35,436 bases of DNA from Desulfobulbaceae bacterium (lineage in GTDB: Bacteria; Desulfobacterota; Desulfobulbia; Desulfobulbales; Desulfobulbaceae), in assembly GCA_027011235.1 (NCBI GenBank), contig JALVAI010000088.1, forward strand, positions 1 to 35,436. The letters are read 5' to 3'. Shown piece after piece: positions 23,301-31,587 of this stretch. A model generated the notes under the pieces. It was given only the letters and a program-made list of their open reading frames with translations. It made no database searches and had not been told where the DNA came from. Within the stretch, counting starts at the first letter, position 1; every line of letters starts with the position of its first letter. A program made the translations under genes and the position numbers.

Positions 23301-23970
23301 CTTTCCCGAAATGGAGCAAAGAAAATATGTAAAAATTGTCATCTCCGATACGGGCTCGGGCATTCCACCGGAGATTATTGATAAAATTTTTGATCCTTTT
23401 TATACCACCAAGGAAACGGGCAGTGGCCTGGGACTGGCAATATGCCACTCCATTGTCAGCAAGCATAAGGGGCGGATATTCGTCAAATCGACTCCGAATA
23501 TCGGCACGACCTTCACCATTTATTTACCGGCATCTGATGTCGATCAAAAGCATAGGCAGGGGATGGATATGGAAGAAAATGGTCACCGGCGGCAACCGGC
23601 ACGTATACTGGTGATGGATGATGAAGAACTGGTGAAAAAAGTCGTCAAATCACAGCTTGAGTATCTCGGACATACGGTTCTGTTTGCCGGTGACGGCCGG
23701 GAGGCCATAGAGCAATACCGGGAGTTACTGGGCACGGAGCAGGCAATCGATTGCGTGATTATGGATCTGACCATTCCCGGTGGGATCGGCGGCCGGGAGG
23801 CGGTGCGGGAAATTCTCGCCATTGACCCGGACGCCAGAGTGATTGTGGCCAGCGGCTATTTCAATGATCCGGTGATGGCCAACTTTCGGGAACACGGATT
23901 TATGGCAGCGGTTTCAAAGCCTTTTAAGCTTGATGAACTGCAACGGGCAATTGCTTCAGTATTGACTTGA
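20317..23970 (+). CDS. Hybrid sensor histidine kinase with two periplasmic substrate-binding domains
   Basis: A 1217-residue, BvgS-like sensor. Order: signal peptide/anchor (about 1-38); two tandem solute-binding protein family 3 domains (about 45-265 and 290-510, the second opening with VIRVGIDPEFAPFEYIDDNG); a membrane span (about 528-548); a short coiled coil; two PAS domains (about 590-700 and 715-835); HisKA with the phosphoacceptor His in GGIAHDFNN (about 859); HATPase with NARQAMEDGG, DTGSGIP and GSGLGLAI; and a C-terminal receiver with phosphoacceptor Asp in VIMDLTIPGG (about 1150). The ligand is probably an amino acid or similar small polar molecule, by analogy with the binding-domain family. 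There is no output gene next to it. GTG 20317 has AAGGGA nearby; ATG 20326 is the alternative. Confidence 0.92.
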   Translation: MVFMTIYQLGRIYGSGFFRLIAILYWAVVACAPLSVWAGEAKVVRVGYYDNPPKLFRGHQGAPKGIFPEILAVIAKNENWRLKWVPGSWLQGLRNLESGRIDIMPDVAYSTQRAGIYDFSDEAVFVNWGTLYTRPGLHVDNIPDLAGKRVAVMRGSIHADGEEGIRNQVKKFNISCRFVEFDNYQNVFQALQNDLADVGVVNRLFGSTSQELYDVLPTTVAFNPRHLKFAFPKNKASTAYLKVTIDRYLKEARQNPDSAIAHIINSYVSDISMRLHVEAEQVYLTKPEKAWIKSHPVIRVGIDPEFAPFEYIDDNGNYCGFAADYIKLLNKRLGLHLEVVHGLSWQEVVRRAKSKEIDMLSAVGFSEKRSRFLAYSIPYLGFYRMVFCRADAPFISGVPDLARLNIAVQANTSHAAWIQEHTSLTPHYYDTLKETILAVARGEDDAFIGNLAVCTYWIRKLNITNLRVAAPVSLERQLLYMAVRKDWLPLVGILNKGIRSISPQDAEAIRNRWLAAGYSVGMSKKIIYQRLAVIALFSLFAIGFFWFWNTRLKREIVRRKEAEDALLQVQGKLVRKVAERTRKLQENKNYLQAIFNAPNEAIFIHDPESGSILDVNKTMLEMYGVTYEEALKARVGDLSLGEHPYDEEEAISYMQRTANEGPQTFEWLSRRKNGELFWTEIGLTLTKVAGRAYIIAVVRNIDEKKKNEQMLVAEQERLAVTLRSIGEGVIAVDMEGAVVLLNRVAEQLTGWSFEEARGMPYSRVFSLVDEETNGPVEDPVDMVFRQGTAVGFSHHRALRAKDGKVRSIADSCAPIRDRDSRVIGVVLVFRDVSNERKIEEELLKVRKLESLGVLAGGIAHDFNNILSAITGNIELTRKMTSTDVRAASLLDDALKACGRAEKLTKQLLTFAKGGEPIRETASLCRLIQDSADFVLRGSSVSCSYDFPDDLWPVHVDKGQISQVIQNIIINARQAMEDGGTVRIKCANIGNGASEPFPEMEQRKYVKIVISDTGSGIPPEIIDKIFDPFYTTKETGSGLGLAICHSIVSKHKGRIFVKSTPNIGTTFTIYLPASDVDQKHRQGMDMEENGHRRQPARILVMDDEELVKKVVKSQLEYLGHTVLFAGDGREAIEQYRELLGTEQAIDCVIMDLTIPGGIGGREAVREILAIDPDARVIVASGYFNDPVMANFREHGFMAAVSKPFKLDELQRAIASVLT

Positions 23971-24094
23971 TTCCGCAAAAACAGGTCAGGTTCCCCACCA
24001 TCTCTTAAATCGGCCATCTTTTTTCCCCTGTCTGCATCAAGATCGCAAGTCTCTTTTTTCAGACGCAATACTTTTCCAGCCGGCTATAATTTTC

Positions 24095-24123
24095 TTGAAT
24101 TGTAGGAATTCCTCCCGCATAAT
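24095..24123 (+). promoter_or_regulatory. Sigma-70 type promoter for the methyltransferase/HD-GYP operon
   Basis: TTGAAT (24095-24100), 17-bp spacer, CATAAT (24118-24123). The predicted start near 24130 leaves a leader of about 55 bases, containing a small CTGG-T6-CCAG hairpin, before ATG 24185. Confidence 0.55.
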
Positions 24124-24184
24124 AACAATATATAAGCTGGTTTTTTCCAGTCGATTATCCGTTTCCTTTTTCCGGGGGTGAATA

Positions 24185-25702
24185 ATGCAGGAGCCAAAGA
24201 GTATGACTGCAACCGTACCATTACGAGCTTGGTCGACTACCCAGGAACTCATCGCCGAAGTTCTTTCCTTTGCGTCGAAAAAACACTTTGCCCCCGGTGA
24301 CCCTGTGCTGTCTCCGAAAACGGAATCCGAGGGTTTTTATTATGTCGAGTCCGGAACTGTGGAGGTCAGTTATACCGGTGCCCGTCAGACAAAGATTACC
24401 GTTGCCCTGATTGGTGCCGGTGAATTTTTCGGCGAAATAGGGTTCTTTGATAAAGGTACAAGGGTAAGGACAATTGAAGCCTCCGAGGAAGCCGATATTG
24501 GGGTTTTTACCCGGGAGGTAATGGAGACGATCAGAGAGAAACAGCCTGATCTGTACATCGACTTTCTCCTCTATCTCACCCGAAAGATATGTGCAAAGTT
24601 CCGTCGACTTTCCGGTGAAACTTCACCAGTAGCCGCTTATGCGGATTCAATTGCTGACCGTCGTTCTTGCAAGTATACAGGGGCGAAACCCCTGCCACCG
24701 AGTCTGGTGCGTTCCGAATTATGGCAGAAAATCCACGAGCAGGTGGAGCGGATTTCCATGGATTTTTTTAACATGTCTCTGCTGATTCATGAATCCGTGT
24801 CTGACCATGAAGAAGATAAAATACGACAGGATTGTCAGGAAGTTCTGGAGAGGTTTGCCGCGAGTATGCCATTGCTGGAACAACAGGTGGCAGGATCGGG
24901 ATATGAGGACATTTTCTGGGGATATATTTTCAAGGAGGTCTATCCCTATTTTATGCGCAGTCGTCATGCTGAGCGCAGCTATCACAAACCCAAGGGATAT
25001 GCCGGTGATTTTCTCATGATTGAGCATATATATGAAAATATCCCCAAAGGAGAAGGAAAAATTGGTGAAATAATCGATGCCTTTTGCCTGGACCGGCCTT
25101 CTTCAAAAGCCATTCGTGGCCGACGCCGTCTGTTGGCTGCCCAGCTTGCCAGGTTGACAGCCCCCCTGGCCCAACAGGGAAATCAAATTTCCATTATGAA
25201 CCTGGCCTGCGGACCAAATAGAGAGTTGTTTGATTTTCTCTCCCGCTGTGAATACGGTTCTCTGATCAAAGCGCTGTGCGTGGATATCGATGCCGAGGCA
25301 TTGGAGTATACCAATAAGTACGTCGACACCTTTTTTCATGGAGCCGATATTAAGCTTATGCAGGAAAATGTCATCAAGTGGTCTCTGGGCAGGGTGAAAC
25401 ATCGGATAGACCAACAAGACATTATTTATTCGGCCGGACTTTGTGACTATCTGGAGGACCGTTTGTTTAAAAAATTGATCACCCGCTGTTATCATCATCT
25501 CAAACCCGGCGGCACCTTGATCCTCGGTAATTTTGATTTCCATGAAGATGCTGTTTTCATGGACCGGATTTTGCGCTGGAAGTTGATTTATCGTCGTCGT
25601 GATCAATTAGCCGCTCTGTTTGCCGATACCCCTTTTGGCACGGCAGCCATTTTGAGTGAAGAAGAACAGATCAATCTGTTTGCTCTTGCCGTCAGGGAGT
25701 AA
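24185..25702 (+). CDS. Cyclic-nucleotide-binding domain fused to a PhcB-like SAM methyltransferase
   Basis: A two-domain, 505-residue protein. Residues about 15-135 form a cyclic-nucleotide-binding (CAP_ED) domain, with the pocket-like segment GEFFGEIGFFDKGTRVRT. A helical linker follows. From about 285 on lies a family-specific segment (HKPKGYAGDFLMIEHIYEN), then a class I methyltransferase core with NLACGPNREL as motif I, ALCVDIDAEALEY as motif II, and LKPGGTLILGNF. The YHKPxGYAGD segment is what I associate with proteins annotated as 3-hydroxypalmitic acid methyl ester biosynthesis (PhcB of Ralstonia). So it may methylate a small or fatty acid under control of cAMP, cGMP or c-di-GMP; both ligand and substrate are inferred. 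It stops 6 bp before an HD-GYP gene. SD GGGGGTG lies just upstream. Confidence 0.8.
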   Translation: MQEPKSMTATVPLRAWSTTQELIAEVLSFASKKHFAPGDPVLSPKTESEGFYYVESGTVEVSYTGARQTKITVALIGAGEFFGEIGFFDKGTRVRTIEASEEADIGVFTREVMETIREKQPDLYIDFLLYLTRKICAKFRRLSGETSPVAAYADSIADRRSCKYTGAKPLPPSLVRSELWQKIHEQVERISMDFFNMSLLIHESVSDHEEDKIRQDCQEVLERFAASMPLLEQQVAGSGYEDIFWGYIFKEVYPYFMRSRHAERSYHKPKGYAGDFLMIEHIYENIPKGEGKIGEIIDAFCLDRPSSKAIRGRRRLLAAQLARLTAPLAQQGNQISIMNLACGPNRELFDFLSRCEYGSLIKALCVDIDAEALEYTNKYVDTFFHGADIKLMQENVIKWSLGRVKHRIDQQDIIYSAGLCDYLEDRLFKKLITRCYHHLKPGGTLILGNFDFHEDAVFMDRILRWKLIYRRRDQLAALFADTPFGTAAILSEEEQINLFALAVRE

Positions 25703-25708
25703 TATTTT

Positions 25709-27403
25709 ATGCCTGTTCCGGAGAGTATCAGCACAAGTTTTGCTGATGAGTTATCCAAACTTTTTGTCCGGAAGGCCATACCTATCCTTTGGTTAGGAAT
25801 TCTCTTTGTTCTTTTTTTTTCCCTGCTTGATTATTTCGTCCATCGATCTGTTTTTAGCCTTTTCCTTTCCTATCGCCTCGCACTGGCCATTTTTGTGCTT
25901 GTCCTGCTCGGCCTACTTCATTTTCGATCATTGCGGCGTCATGCCCTGTTGCTGATGGGGATGGCGCTTGTTGCTGCCAGCTATACCATCTCCATGATGA
26001 TCATTCATATCGGCGGATTTTCCTCCCCTTATTATATAGGCATAGTACTCACTGCTTATTTTGCTTTTTCGGTTCTTCCCATGACCGTTTCCCAGGTTGT
26101 ATGTATAGGGATCGCCATGTATGCCGTATATCTGGGTATCCAATTGATTTCAGGTTATCCTTTGACCCGACAAGAGATTGTTCATGCGATAACAAATACG
26201 GTTTTCTATTTTTCTGTTCTACTTGCAATTGGTGTCAAGGCCCACGATGATATGAAAATTCGTCGGTCCATATGGCAGGGGCGCAGGAAAATGCATCAAC
26301 TGCGTAATGAGCTGGAGATTTACACGGGCGATCTTGCCTATCTTGTTGAGCAGCGGTTGCAACAGTTGGAGGAGTTGAAGTTTCGTTTCAGTGAACTGTA
26401 TGAAAATATATTGGACATGGTCGCTGTTGTCGATGATCAGGCTAATATCCTGCTTTGCAACAATCGTTTTGCAAGTGAGTTCGCCATTACCGATCCGGCG
26501 GTGAATTCTCGCTGTCTTTTTGACTATTTTGCGGGTAAGCGCCGCAGGGAGATTGTTGCCGGGATATTACCACGCTTTTCCGGCAGATCACCTGTATACG
26601 GAGTTGAAACAACAATGGTGACGGCGGCGGGCAAGGAATTGACCGTTGAAATAAGCGGTAGCTGGGTGGACATAGATCATGGCGTTTCCGGCTGTCAGTT
26701 GGTGCTGCGCAATATAACCAACCGCAGGAAGATGGAACAGCAGATGCTGGAATCAACCCGTTTGATCGATCATTCACGACGGACGGCAATCCTTGGTCTT
26801 GCCAAACTTGCCGAATATCGTGATCAGGATACCGGGGCCCATCTTGAACGGATCCGTGAGTACACCCGTCTGCTGACCCGGGCCCTTTCCCTGCGGTCCG
26901 GCCTGCAGCACCTGATCACCCCTTCGTTTCTCGAGGACATAACCCTGTCTTCGGTCCTCCATGACATTGGCAAGGTTGGTATTCCAGACAAGATTCTGCT
27001 CAAGCCCGGTAAACTCAGCAGCGAGGAATTTGAGATTATGAAAAGGCATTGCATCTATGGTCGAGATGTGCTTGCCGAAGCCCGTCGGGATGCCGGCAAT
27101 GTTTCCTTTTTGGCCATGGGTCAGCAGATCACCCATTTTCATCATGAAAAATGGGACGGCAGTGGCTATCCTGAAGGACTGAGTGCAACCGATATTCCTC
27201 TTGCCGCTAGGATTGTCGCCTTAGCGGATGTGTATGACGCACTGACCTCGAGGCGGTGTTACAAACAGGCCCTGTCCCATGAACAGGCCCGAAAGATTCT
27301 TGTTCGGGACCGGGGGAGTCATTTTGATCCGCAGGTGGTGGACGCCTTTCTTGAACAGGAGGCAGATTTTAAACAGATTCGCATGAAGATTCTTTTACAA
27401 TAA
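25709..27403 (+). CDS. Membrane HD-GYP phosphodiesterase with PAS domain (first paralogue)
   Basis: Probable c-di-GMP phosphodiesterase, 564 residues. The N-terminal half has six membrane segments (about residues 22-180) with a conserved-looking IGGFSSPYYIG loop, then a coiled coil, a PAS domain (about 225-345) and an HD-GYP domain. The latter has the full motif set: YRDQDTGAHLERI, HDIGKVGIPDKIL (HD about 418), RHCIYGRDVL, HFHHEKWDGSGYPEGL (GYP about 487) and LADVYDALTSRRCYK. All metal-ligand positions look intact, so activity is likely. It starts 6 bp after the methyltransferase gene and is followed after 10 bp by a paralogue with the same layout. Confidence 0.92.
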   Translation: MPVPESISTSFADELSKLFVRKAIPILWLGILFVLFFSLLDYFVHRSVFSLFLSYRLALAIFVLVLLGLLHFRSLRRHALLLMGMALVAASYTISMMIIHIGGFSSPYYIGIVLTAYFAFSVLPMTVSQVVCIGIAMYAVYLGIQLISGYPLTRQEIVHAITNTVFYFSVLLAIGVKAHDDMKIRRSIWQGRRKMHQLRNELEIYTGDLAYLVEQRLQQLEELKFRFSELYENILDMVAVVDDQANILLCNNRFASEFAITDPAVNSRCLFDYFAGKRRREIVAGILPRFSGRSPVYGVETTMVTAAGKELTVEISGSWVDIDHGVSGCQLVLRNITNRRKMEQQMLESTRLIDHSRRTAILGLAKLAEYRDQDTGAHLERIREYTRLLTRALSLRSGLQHLITPSFLEDITLSSVLHDIGKVGIPDKILLKPGKLSSEEFEIMKRHCIYGRDVLAEARRDAGNVSFLAMGQQITHFHHEKWDGSGYPEGLSATDIPLAARIVALADVYDALTSRRCYKQALSHEQARKILVRDRGSHFDPQVVDAFLEQEADFKQIRMKILLQ

Positions 27404-27413
27404 GTCAATTTCA

Positions 27414-29105
27414 ATGGTTTGCCGATTGCCGGAGGATATGCAGCAGCCCTACATGGAAGAGCTGCGTCGTCTGTTTCACCATCGAATGACATACCTCCTG
27501 TTGATGACAGGGGCATTATTTCTCTTCTATGCACCTCTCGACTATTTACTCGTCCCCGGCCATTATGGAGAGCTTTTTTATTCCCGGATAGCGGTCCTTG
27601 TTTTTTGTTGTTTTCTTTTCTTCCTTAATGCTCAGGATACGACATACCGGTATACCATAATTTTCGCCTTTGCCCTGTATGGGGTCTCCCTTCTTGTCCT
27701 CTGTTTTATGGTTATCAGGACCGGGGGGATCACGTCCGAGTATTTTATCGGTTTTATTCTTGCCATAGTTGTCTTTGCCGTCATGATGCCCCTGACTCCG
27801 GTCCAGACAATGATAAGCGGCCTGTTTGCCCTGGCCGGATATCTGACAGCGGTTTTCTGGTCCGGCCCAGACCTCAATGGACATATGGATATCTTTATCA
27901 ACAATGTGTTTTTCCTGGTTTGCTTTGTTCTGTTGGTGACTATACAGAGCTGGTTTGAAACCGATTCAAGAAAGGAATCGTTTTCCCTGCATCTGCAGGA
28001 GCAGGAGGCGGCAAGGTATCTTGATGAGCAGGCGGAGGCCTTGGAGGAGGAAATTGCCAGGCGTTCAAAAGAGCATCAAAGAACGGAAAACCGTTTCCGT
28101 CGGTTATTGGACCATATTGTTGATGATGTGGTTCTTGTTGATAAAAATGGATGCGTCATTTATGCAAACCCCTCTTTTTATGAACATCTGGGCCTGGCGC
28201 AGGGAGATGAAATAGATATCATAGATTGTTTGCCTGCCAATGAGCGGGAGTCATTTCAGCAGAATTTTCTGCAGGCGGTTGCGGGCGGTGAGGTTGTCTG
28301 CAACTACCAGGCGCGATTGATGGGAGTTGGTGGGGCGCAGTTGGAGGTGGAAATCAACGGTAACAGAATGGAACGGAATAAACGGCTGATCGGCCTGCAA
28401 CTGATTATCAGGGATATTTCAGTGCGTAAACGGATGGAAGAAGATGTTCGCAAGGGCTTGTTTGTCCGGAAACAGACGGAAAACGCAACGATCATGGCCC
28501 TGGCCCGATTGTCTGAGTACCGGGACGTAACGCCAAAAAATCACCTGAAACGGATTCGGGAATACAGTCGGCTGCTTGCCGAATTTCTGGCCCGCAAACC
28601 GGAATACCAGGGAAAGCTGGCAGGCAGTGCCGTTTCAGACCTGGCCATGGCATCTGTTCTTCATGATATAGGCAAGGTGGCGATCACCGATGATATTCTT
28701 TTTCAATCCGGCCCATTATCGAACCAGGACAAGGCCCTGGTCCGGCAGCATACTATTTTTGGAGGTGATGTGATCAAGGCCATGGAAAAGTCGTCGGATG
28801 TGGATAGCGGTTTTTTGGAATATGCAAAAAATATTGCCTACTTCCATCATGAAAAATGGGACGGCAGCGGTTATCCATTTGGACTGGTCGGCAGAGAAAT
28901 TCCCCTTGAAGCAAGAATTGTCGCCCTTGCCGATACCTATGAATCAATCACCTCAGCGGGAAAATATGGCAAGCAGCTTTCACACAAACAGGCCGTTCAG
29001 ATTATTATAAAGGAGGCCGGACATCATTTCGATCCGGATATTGTCGATGTTTTTGTCGATTGTGAGCAGAAGTTTCATCAGGTGGCCATGCGCCTGAGGT
29101 CGTAG
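27414..29105 (+). CDS. Membrane HD-GYP protein with PAS domain (second paralogue, divergent motifs)
   Basis: A tandem duplicate of the preceding gene: the same length (563), the same six-span N-terminus (IRTGGITSEYFIG matches the loop of its neighbour), a longer Glu-rich coiled coil (about 195-225), a PAS domain and an HD-GYP domain. The catalytic half keeps HDIGKVAITDDIL (HD about 417) and HHEKWDGSGYP, but two blocks differ from consensus. The DxxTGxH segment reads DVTPKNHLKRI, without the TG, and the LADxYDALTSxRxYK segment reads LADTYESITSAGKYG. Activity may be altered. The start is uncertain: ATG 27414 has no clear ribosome-binding site, while GGAGG lies 2 bases before ATG 27438. Confidence 0.88.
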   Translation: MVCRLPEDMQQPYMEELRRLFHHRMTYLLLMTGALFLFYAPLDYLLVPGHYGELFYSRIAVLVFCCFLFFLNAQDTTYRYTIIFAFALYGVSLLVLCFMVIRTGGITSEYFIGFILAIVVFAVMMPLTPVQTMISGLFALAGYLTAVFWSGPDLNGHMDIFINNVFFLVCFVLLVTIQSWFETDSRKESFSLHLQEQEAARYLDEQAEALEEEIARRSKEHQRTENRFRRLLDHIVDDVVLVDKNGCVIYANPSFYEHLGLAQGDEIDIIDCLPANERESFQQNFLQAVAGGEVVCNYQARLMGVGGAQLEVEINGNRMERNKRLIGLQLIIRDISVRKRMEEDVRKGLFVRKQTENATIMALARLSEYRDVTPKNHLKRIREYSRLLAEFLARKPEYQGKLAGSAVSDLAMASVLHDIGKVAITDDILFQSGPLSNQDKALVRQHTIFGGDVIKAMEKSSDVDSGFLEYAKNIAYFHHEKWDGSGYPFGLVGREIPLEARIVALADTYESITSAGKYGKQLSHKQAVQIIIKEAGHHFDPDIVDVFVDCEQKFHQVAMRLRS

Positions 29106-29127
29106 GTCGGCCGCACCGTCTCTCCTT

Positions 29128-29829
29128 TCACCTGCATGGCGAGAGGGCAAAACGGACAGCTGCGTCCGCATGAATTGCCGTGGTGTCGAAAAGCGGGATG
29201 GAGGTATCTTGACTGCCAATAAGGAGGGAAATTTCAGTGCAACCCAGAATAACACCCTGGGCGCCTTTTCGGGCCAGGTCTTCAACCACCTGGAGGAAGG
29301 CATTTCTGGAATCGTCACTGATGATCCCGCAACAGAGTTCATCATAAATCACCCGGTGGACCATGGTGCGATTTTTATCTTCGGGAATGCAGACCTCAAT
29401 ATTGAATTTTTTTTCTAACCGGCCCCTGTAAAAGTCATCTTCCATGGTGAACCGGGTACCGAGGAGGCCGATTCTGTTTATCCCCCTGTTTTTTATGGCG
29501 AGAGCAGTGGCATCAGCAATGTGCAGGAGTGGAATTGAGACCGCTGCCTCCACTTCTTCCGCTACTTTGTGCATGGTGTTGGTGCATATCAGCAGACAAT
29601 CGGCCCCTGCCGATTCGATCTTCCTCGCCGCATCGGCCAGTTGTTCTCCAGCCTTGCCCCATTGCCCCAGATTTTGCAGTCTTTCAATGGCGCTGAATTC
29701 TACACTGTAGAGGATAATTTTCGCGGAATGCAGCCCTCCCAGGGCATCCCGGATACCTGTATTGATCCGGGTGTAATAGGTGAGGGTCGATTCCCAGCTC
29801 ATACCGCCAAGCAGTCCAATGGTCTTCAT
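29128..29829 (-). CDS. Aspartate/glutamate racemase family protein
   Basis: A PLP-independent amino-acid racemase of the YgeA/RacX group, 233 residues. It begins KTIGLLGGMSWESTLTYY, the typical N-terminus. The two catalytic cysteines are visible in CTNTMHKVAEE (about residue 82) and GCTEISLL (about 196), in the NTM and GCTE contexts of the family. It converts between L and D forms of aspartate, glutamate or related amino acids; the exact substrate cannot be told. It lies 5 bp after mobB on the same strand, at the end of the formate dehydrogenase gene series, though no link to formate metabolism is apparent. Confidence 0.88.
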   Translation of the reverse strand: MKTIGLLGGMSWESTLTYYTRINTGIRDALGGLHSAKIILYSVEFSAIERLQNLGQWGKAGEQLADAARKIESAGADCLLICTNTMHKVAEEVEAAVSIPLLHIADATALAIKNRGINRIGLLGTRFTMEDDFYRGRLEKKFNIEVCIPEDKNRTMVHRVIYDELCCGIISDDSRNAFLQVVEDLARKGAQGVILGCTEISLLIGSQDTSIPLFDTTAIHADAAVRFALSPCR

Positions 29830-29834
29830 TGTGG

Positions 29835-30527
29835 TTATTTTTTCTCCATCCTGTCTGCCGGGTTCCTGATGTCTTTTCCAAATTGGATGCGCAGTTCTAT
29901 GGTGTCGGGTTTATCGGTGACCTTCAGACTTGAGACCAGGCCGGAAACCGTGTTGGCCAGGATGTCCTGGACAAAATCCTTGAGGATGATTTTTTTCCCA
30001 TCAACCAGAAGACTGACCCGTTCCGGAACTACTTTTTCTCCCGCAAGAAATCGTTTTTCCAGAAAATCAGCCAGTTCGCGGCTCTCGTCCAGGCGAAACA
30101 CGTAGTCACCGACAAGCCTGCGGTCCGTGGCAACGGCAATAACGCCGGTTACCTGATCGCGGAGCAGTTCTTTTTCTTCACCACGGTTGACCTCCACCTT
30201 GGCAATTCTGCGGGCATGTTTGAATCCCTCGGCAATGACAATATCAACATCGGCAAAATAGCGGTGGACCAGGGCTGGCAGGTTTTTTTCCTGGCTTGGG
30301 GTCCGGATGAGCATCTGGTCCGGCGCAACCAGCATGACCCCGGCCGCGCCGTTTCTGCGATAGATTTCCGTGTCCGTTCCCTCCTGATCACAGTCGATAT
30401 TGTGTTCCTTGGTGGACTTGATCACGGCAACGGTATAACCACGATTGTGCAGGTGGCGCACCACCTGGCTTGCCAGCGTGGTCTTGCCGCTGTTGTGCCA
30501 GCCGATAAAGCTAACGATAGGGGGCAT
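29835..30527 (-). CDS. mobB: Molybdopterin-guanine dinucleotide biosynthesis adapter MobB
   Basis: GTP-binding accessory protein that helps form the bis-MGD cofactor used by formate dehydrogenase and its relatives. The 230-residue protein has a P-loop GWHNSGKTTLASQVV at residues 9-23, then VAVIKSTKEHN, and a central DIVIAEGFKHA segment, all characteristic of MobB. The C-terminal 70 residues extend beyond the minimal MobB domain and are of unknown role. It sits 118 bp downstream of the formate dehydrogenase gamma subunit gene, a sensible place because FdhA needs MGD, and is followed after 5 bp by the racemase gene. Confidence 0.92.
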   Translation of the reverse strand: MPPIVSFIGWHNSGKTTLASQVVRHLHNRGYTVAVIKSTKEHNIDCDQEGTDTEIYRRNGAAGVMLVAPDQMLIRTPSQEKNLPALVHRYFADVDIVIAEGFKHARRIAKVEVNRGEEKELLRDQVTGVIAVATDRRLVGDYVFRLDESRELADFLEKRFLAGEKVVPERVSLLVDGKKIILKDFVQDILANTVSGLVSSLKVTDKPDTIELRIQFGKDIRNPADRMEKK

Positions 30528-30645
30528 TCTTTTACCTTAATAAAACTGGGAAGATGGTCGATGGGCTCTGACCGGTATATCCGCAACCAAAAAGAGCGGA
30601 TCCCGGTCAGGACCCGCCCAAGGGTAGAGCAATGGAGTGTTAATG

Positions 30646-31518
30646 TCAAATTTTATAGCGGCTGTGCATTATTGCAACCTCTTCCCTGGATTTATAACCG
30701 GTCAGCATACTGGAGATTGCCCCTTTGACCGCAAAGAGCGACATATAGAGATGGATGATAAAAAAAGCGACCAGGCCAGCTGCCAGCAGGTTGTGCAGAA
30801 TTGCCATCTGCCGGATCTGGTCTACCGGGGCGGCAAAGGAATAGAGGGTGTAGCCGCTCCAGGCCATGATCCCGCCGCCGACAGTTGCCAGCCAGAACCA
30901 GACCTTCTGGCCGGCGTTAAACTTGCCCGCCGGAACCGGTTTTTTCTTTTTGCTCAAGTAGCCGCCCATGATCAGCAGCCAGAGGATATCATGGGGCATG
31001 GGCAGCATGTCCTTGAGCCAGATCAGAAACAGGCCGGCTGCTGACAGGCAGAAGACAATAGCGGCAATCAGATGGACGGACCTGCCGGACATGACCAGCG
31101 GTCCGCCGCCGATAAATTTTCCGAAAACCACCATCAGCCCGGTAATAACCAGCAACGAGAAGGAAAGGGCTGCCAGCCAGTGCAGAAAACGGGTGAGTAT
31201 GCCGAAAAATTTGATCGGTGTGCCTGCATGGGAAAACGATTTGGCGCCGATAATGATGTAATGCAATAGAAAAACAACCGGCACAATGGTCAGAATCAGG
31301 AGAAAAATCCGGTTAAACAGTCCCCCCTGCCAGGAGGTGAAGAGTTGCCCGTACTGCTGCCAGTCACCGGTAAAAACCTTGTTGATGGCAGTAAATGAAG
31401 CGGTTGACGGGCCGGGTCCGGCTGGTTGGAGAATTTGCGGACTCCCGGCCCAGGCAACCGCGGCAAGCGCCAATACGCCGACGGGAAGGATAACCCGGAA
31501 ATTTTTTTTAATGTTCAT
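30646..31518 (-). CDS. fdhC: Formate dehydrogenase gamma subunit (cytochrome b556)
   Basis: Membrane anchor that passes electrons from the periplasmic formate dehydrogenase to the quinone pool through two b haems. The 290-residue protein has an N-terminal signal-like helix, a periplasmic segment, and four further spans. Likely haem-ligating histidines lie in LTRFLHWLAAL, SGRSVHLIAAI and FFIIHLYMSL, as in FdnI/FdoI. A good ribosome-binding site, AGGAGA, precedes ATG 31518, within a region of three tandem TTTTCC-AGGA repeats. It is the third gene of the fdhABC unit. Confidence 0.92.
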   Translation of the reverse strand: MNIKKNFRVILPVGVLALAAVAWAGSPQILQPAGPGPSTASFTAINKVFTGDWQQYGQLFTSWQGGLFNRIFLLILTIVPVVFLLHYIIIGAKSFSHAGTPIKFFGILTRFLHWLAALSFSLLVITGLMVVFGKFIGGGPLVMSGRSVHLIAAIVFCLSAAGLFLIWLKDMLPMPHDILWLLIMGGYLSKKKKPVPAGKFNAGQKVWFWLATVGGGIMAWSGYTLYSFAAPVDQIRQMAILHNLLAAGLVAFFIIHLYMSLFAVKGAISSMLTGYKSREEVAIMHSRYKI

Positions 31519-31587
31519 GGCTGTCTCCTGGAAAATATCCTGGGGAAAAATCCTGGGAAAATAGACAATGAAAATACCGGAAAGTCG

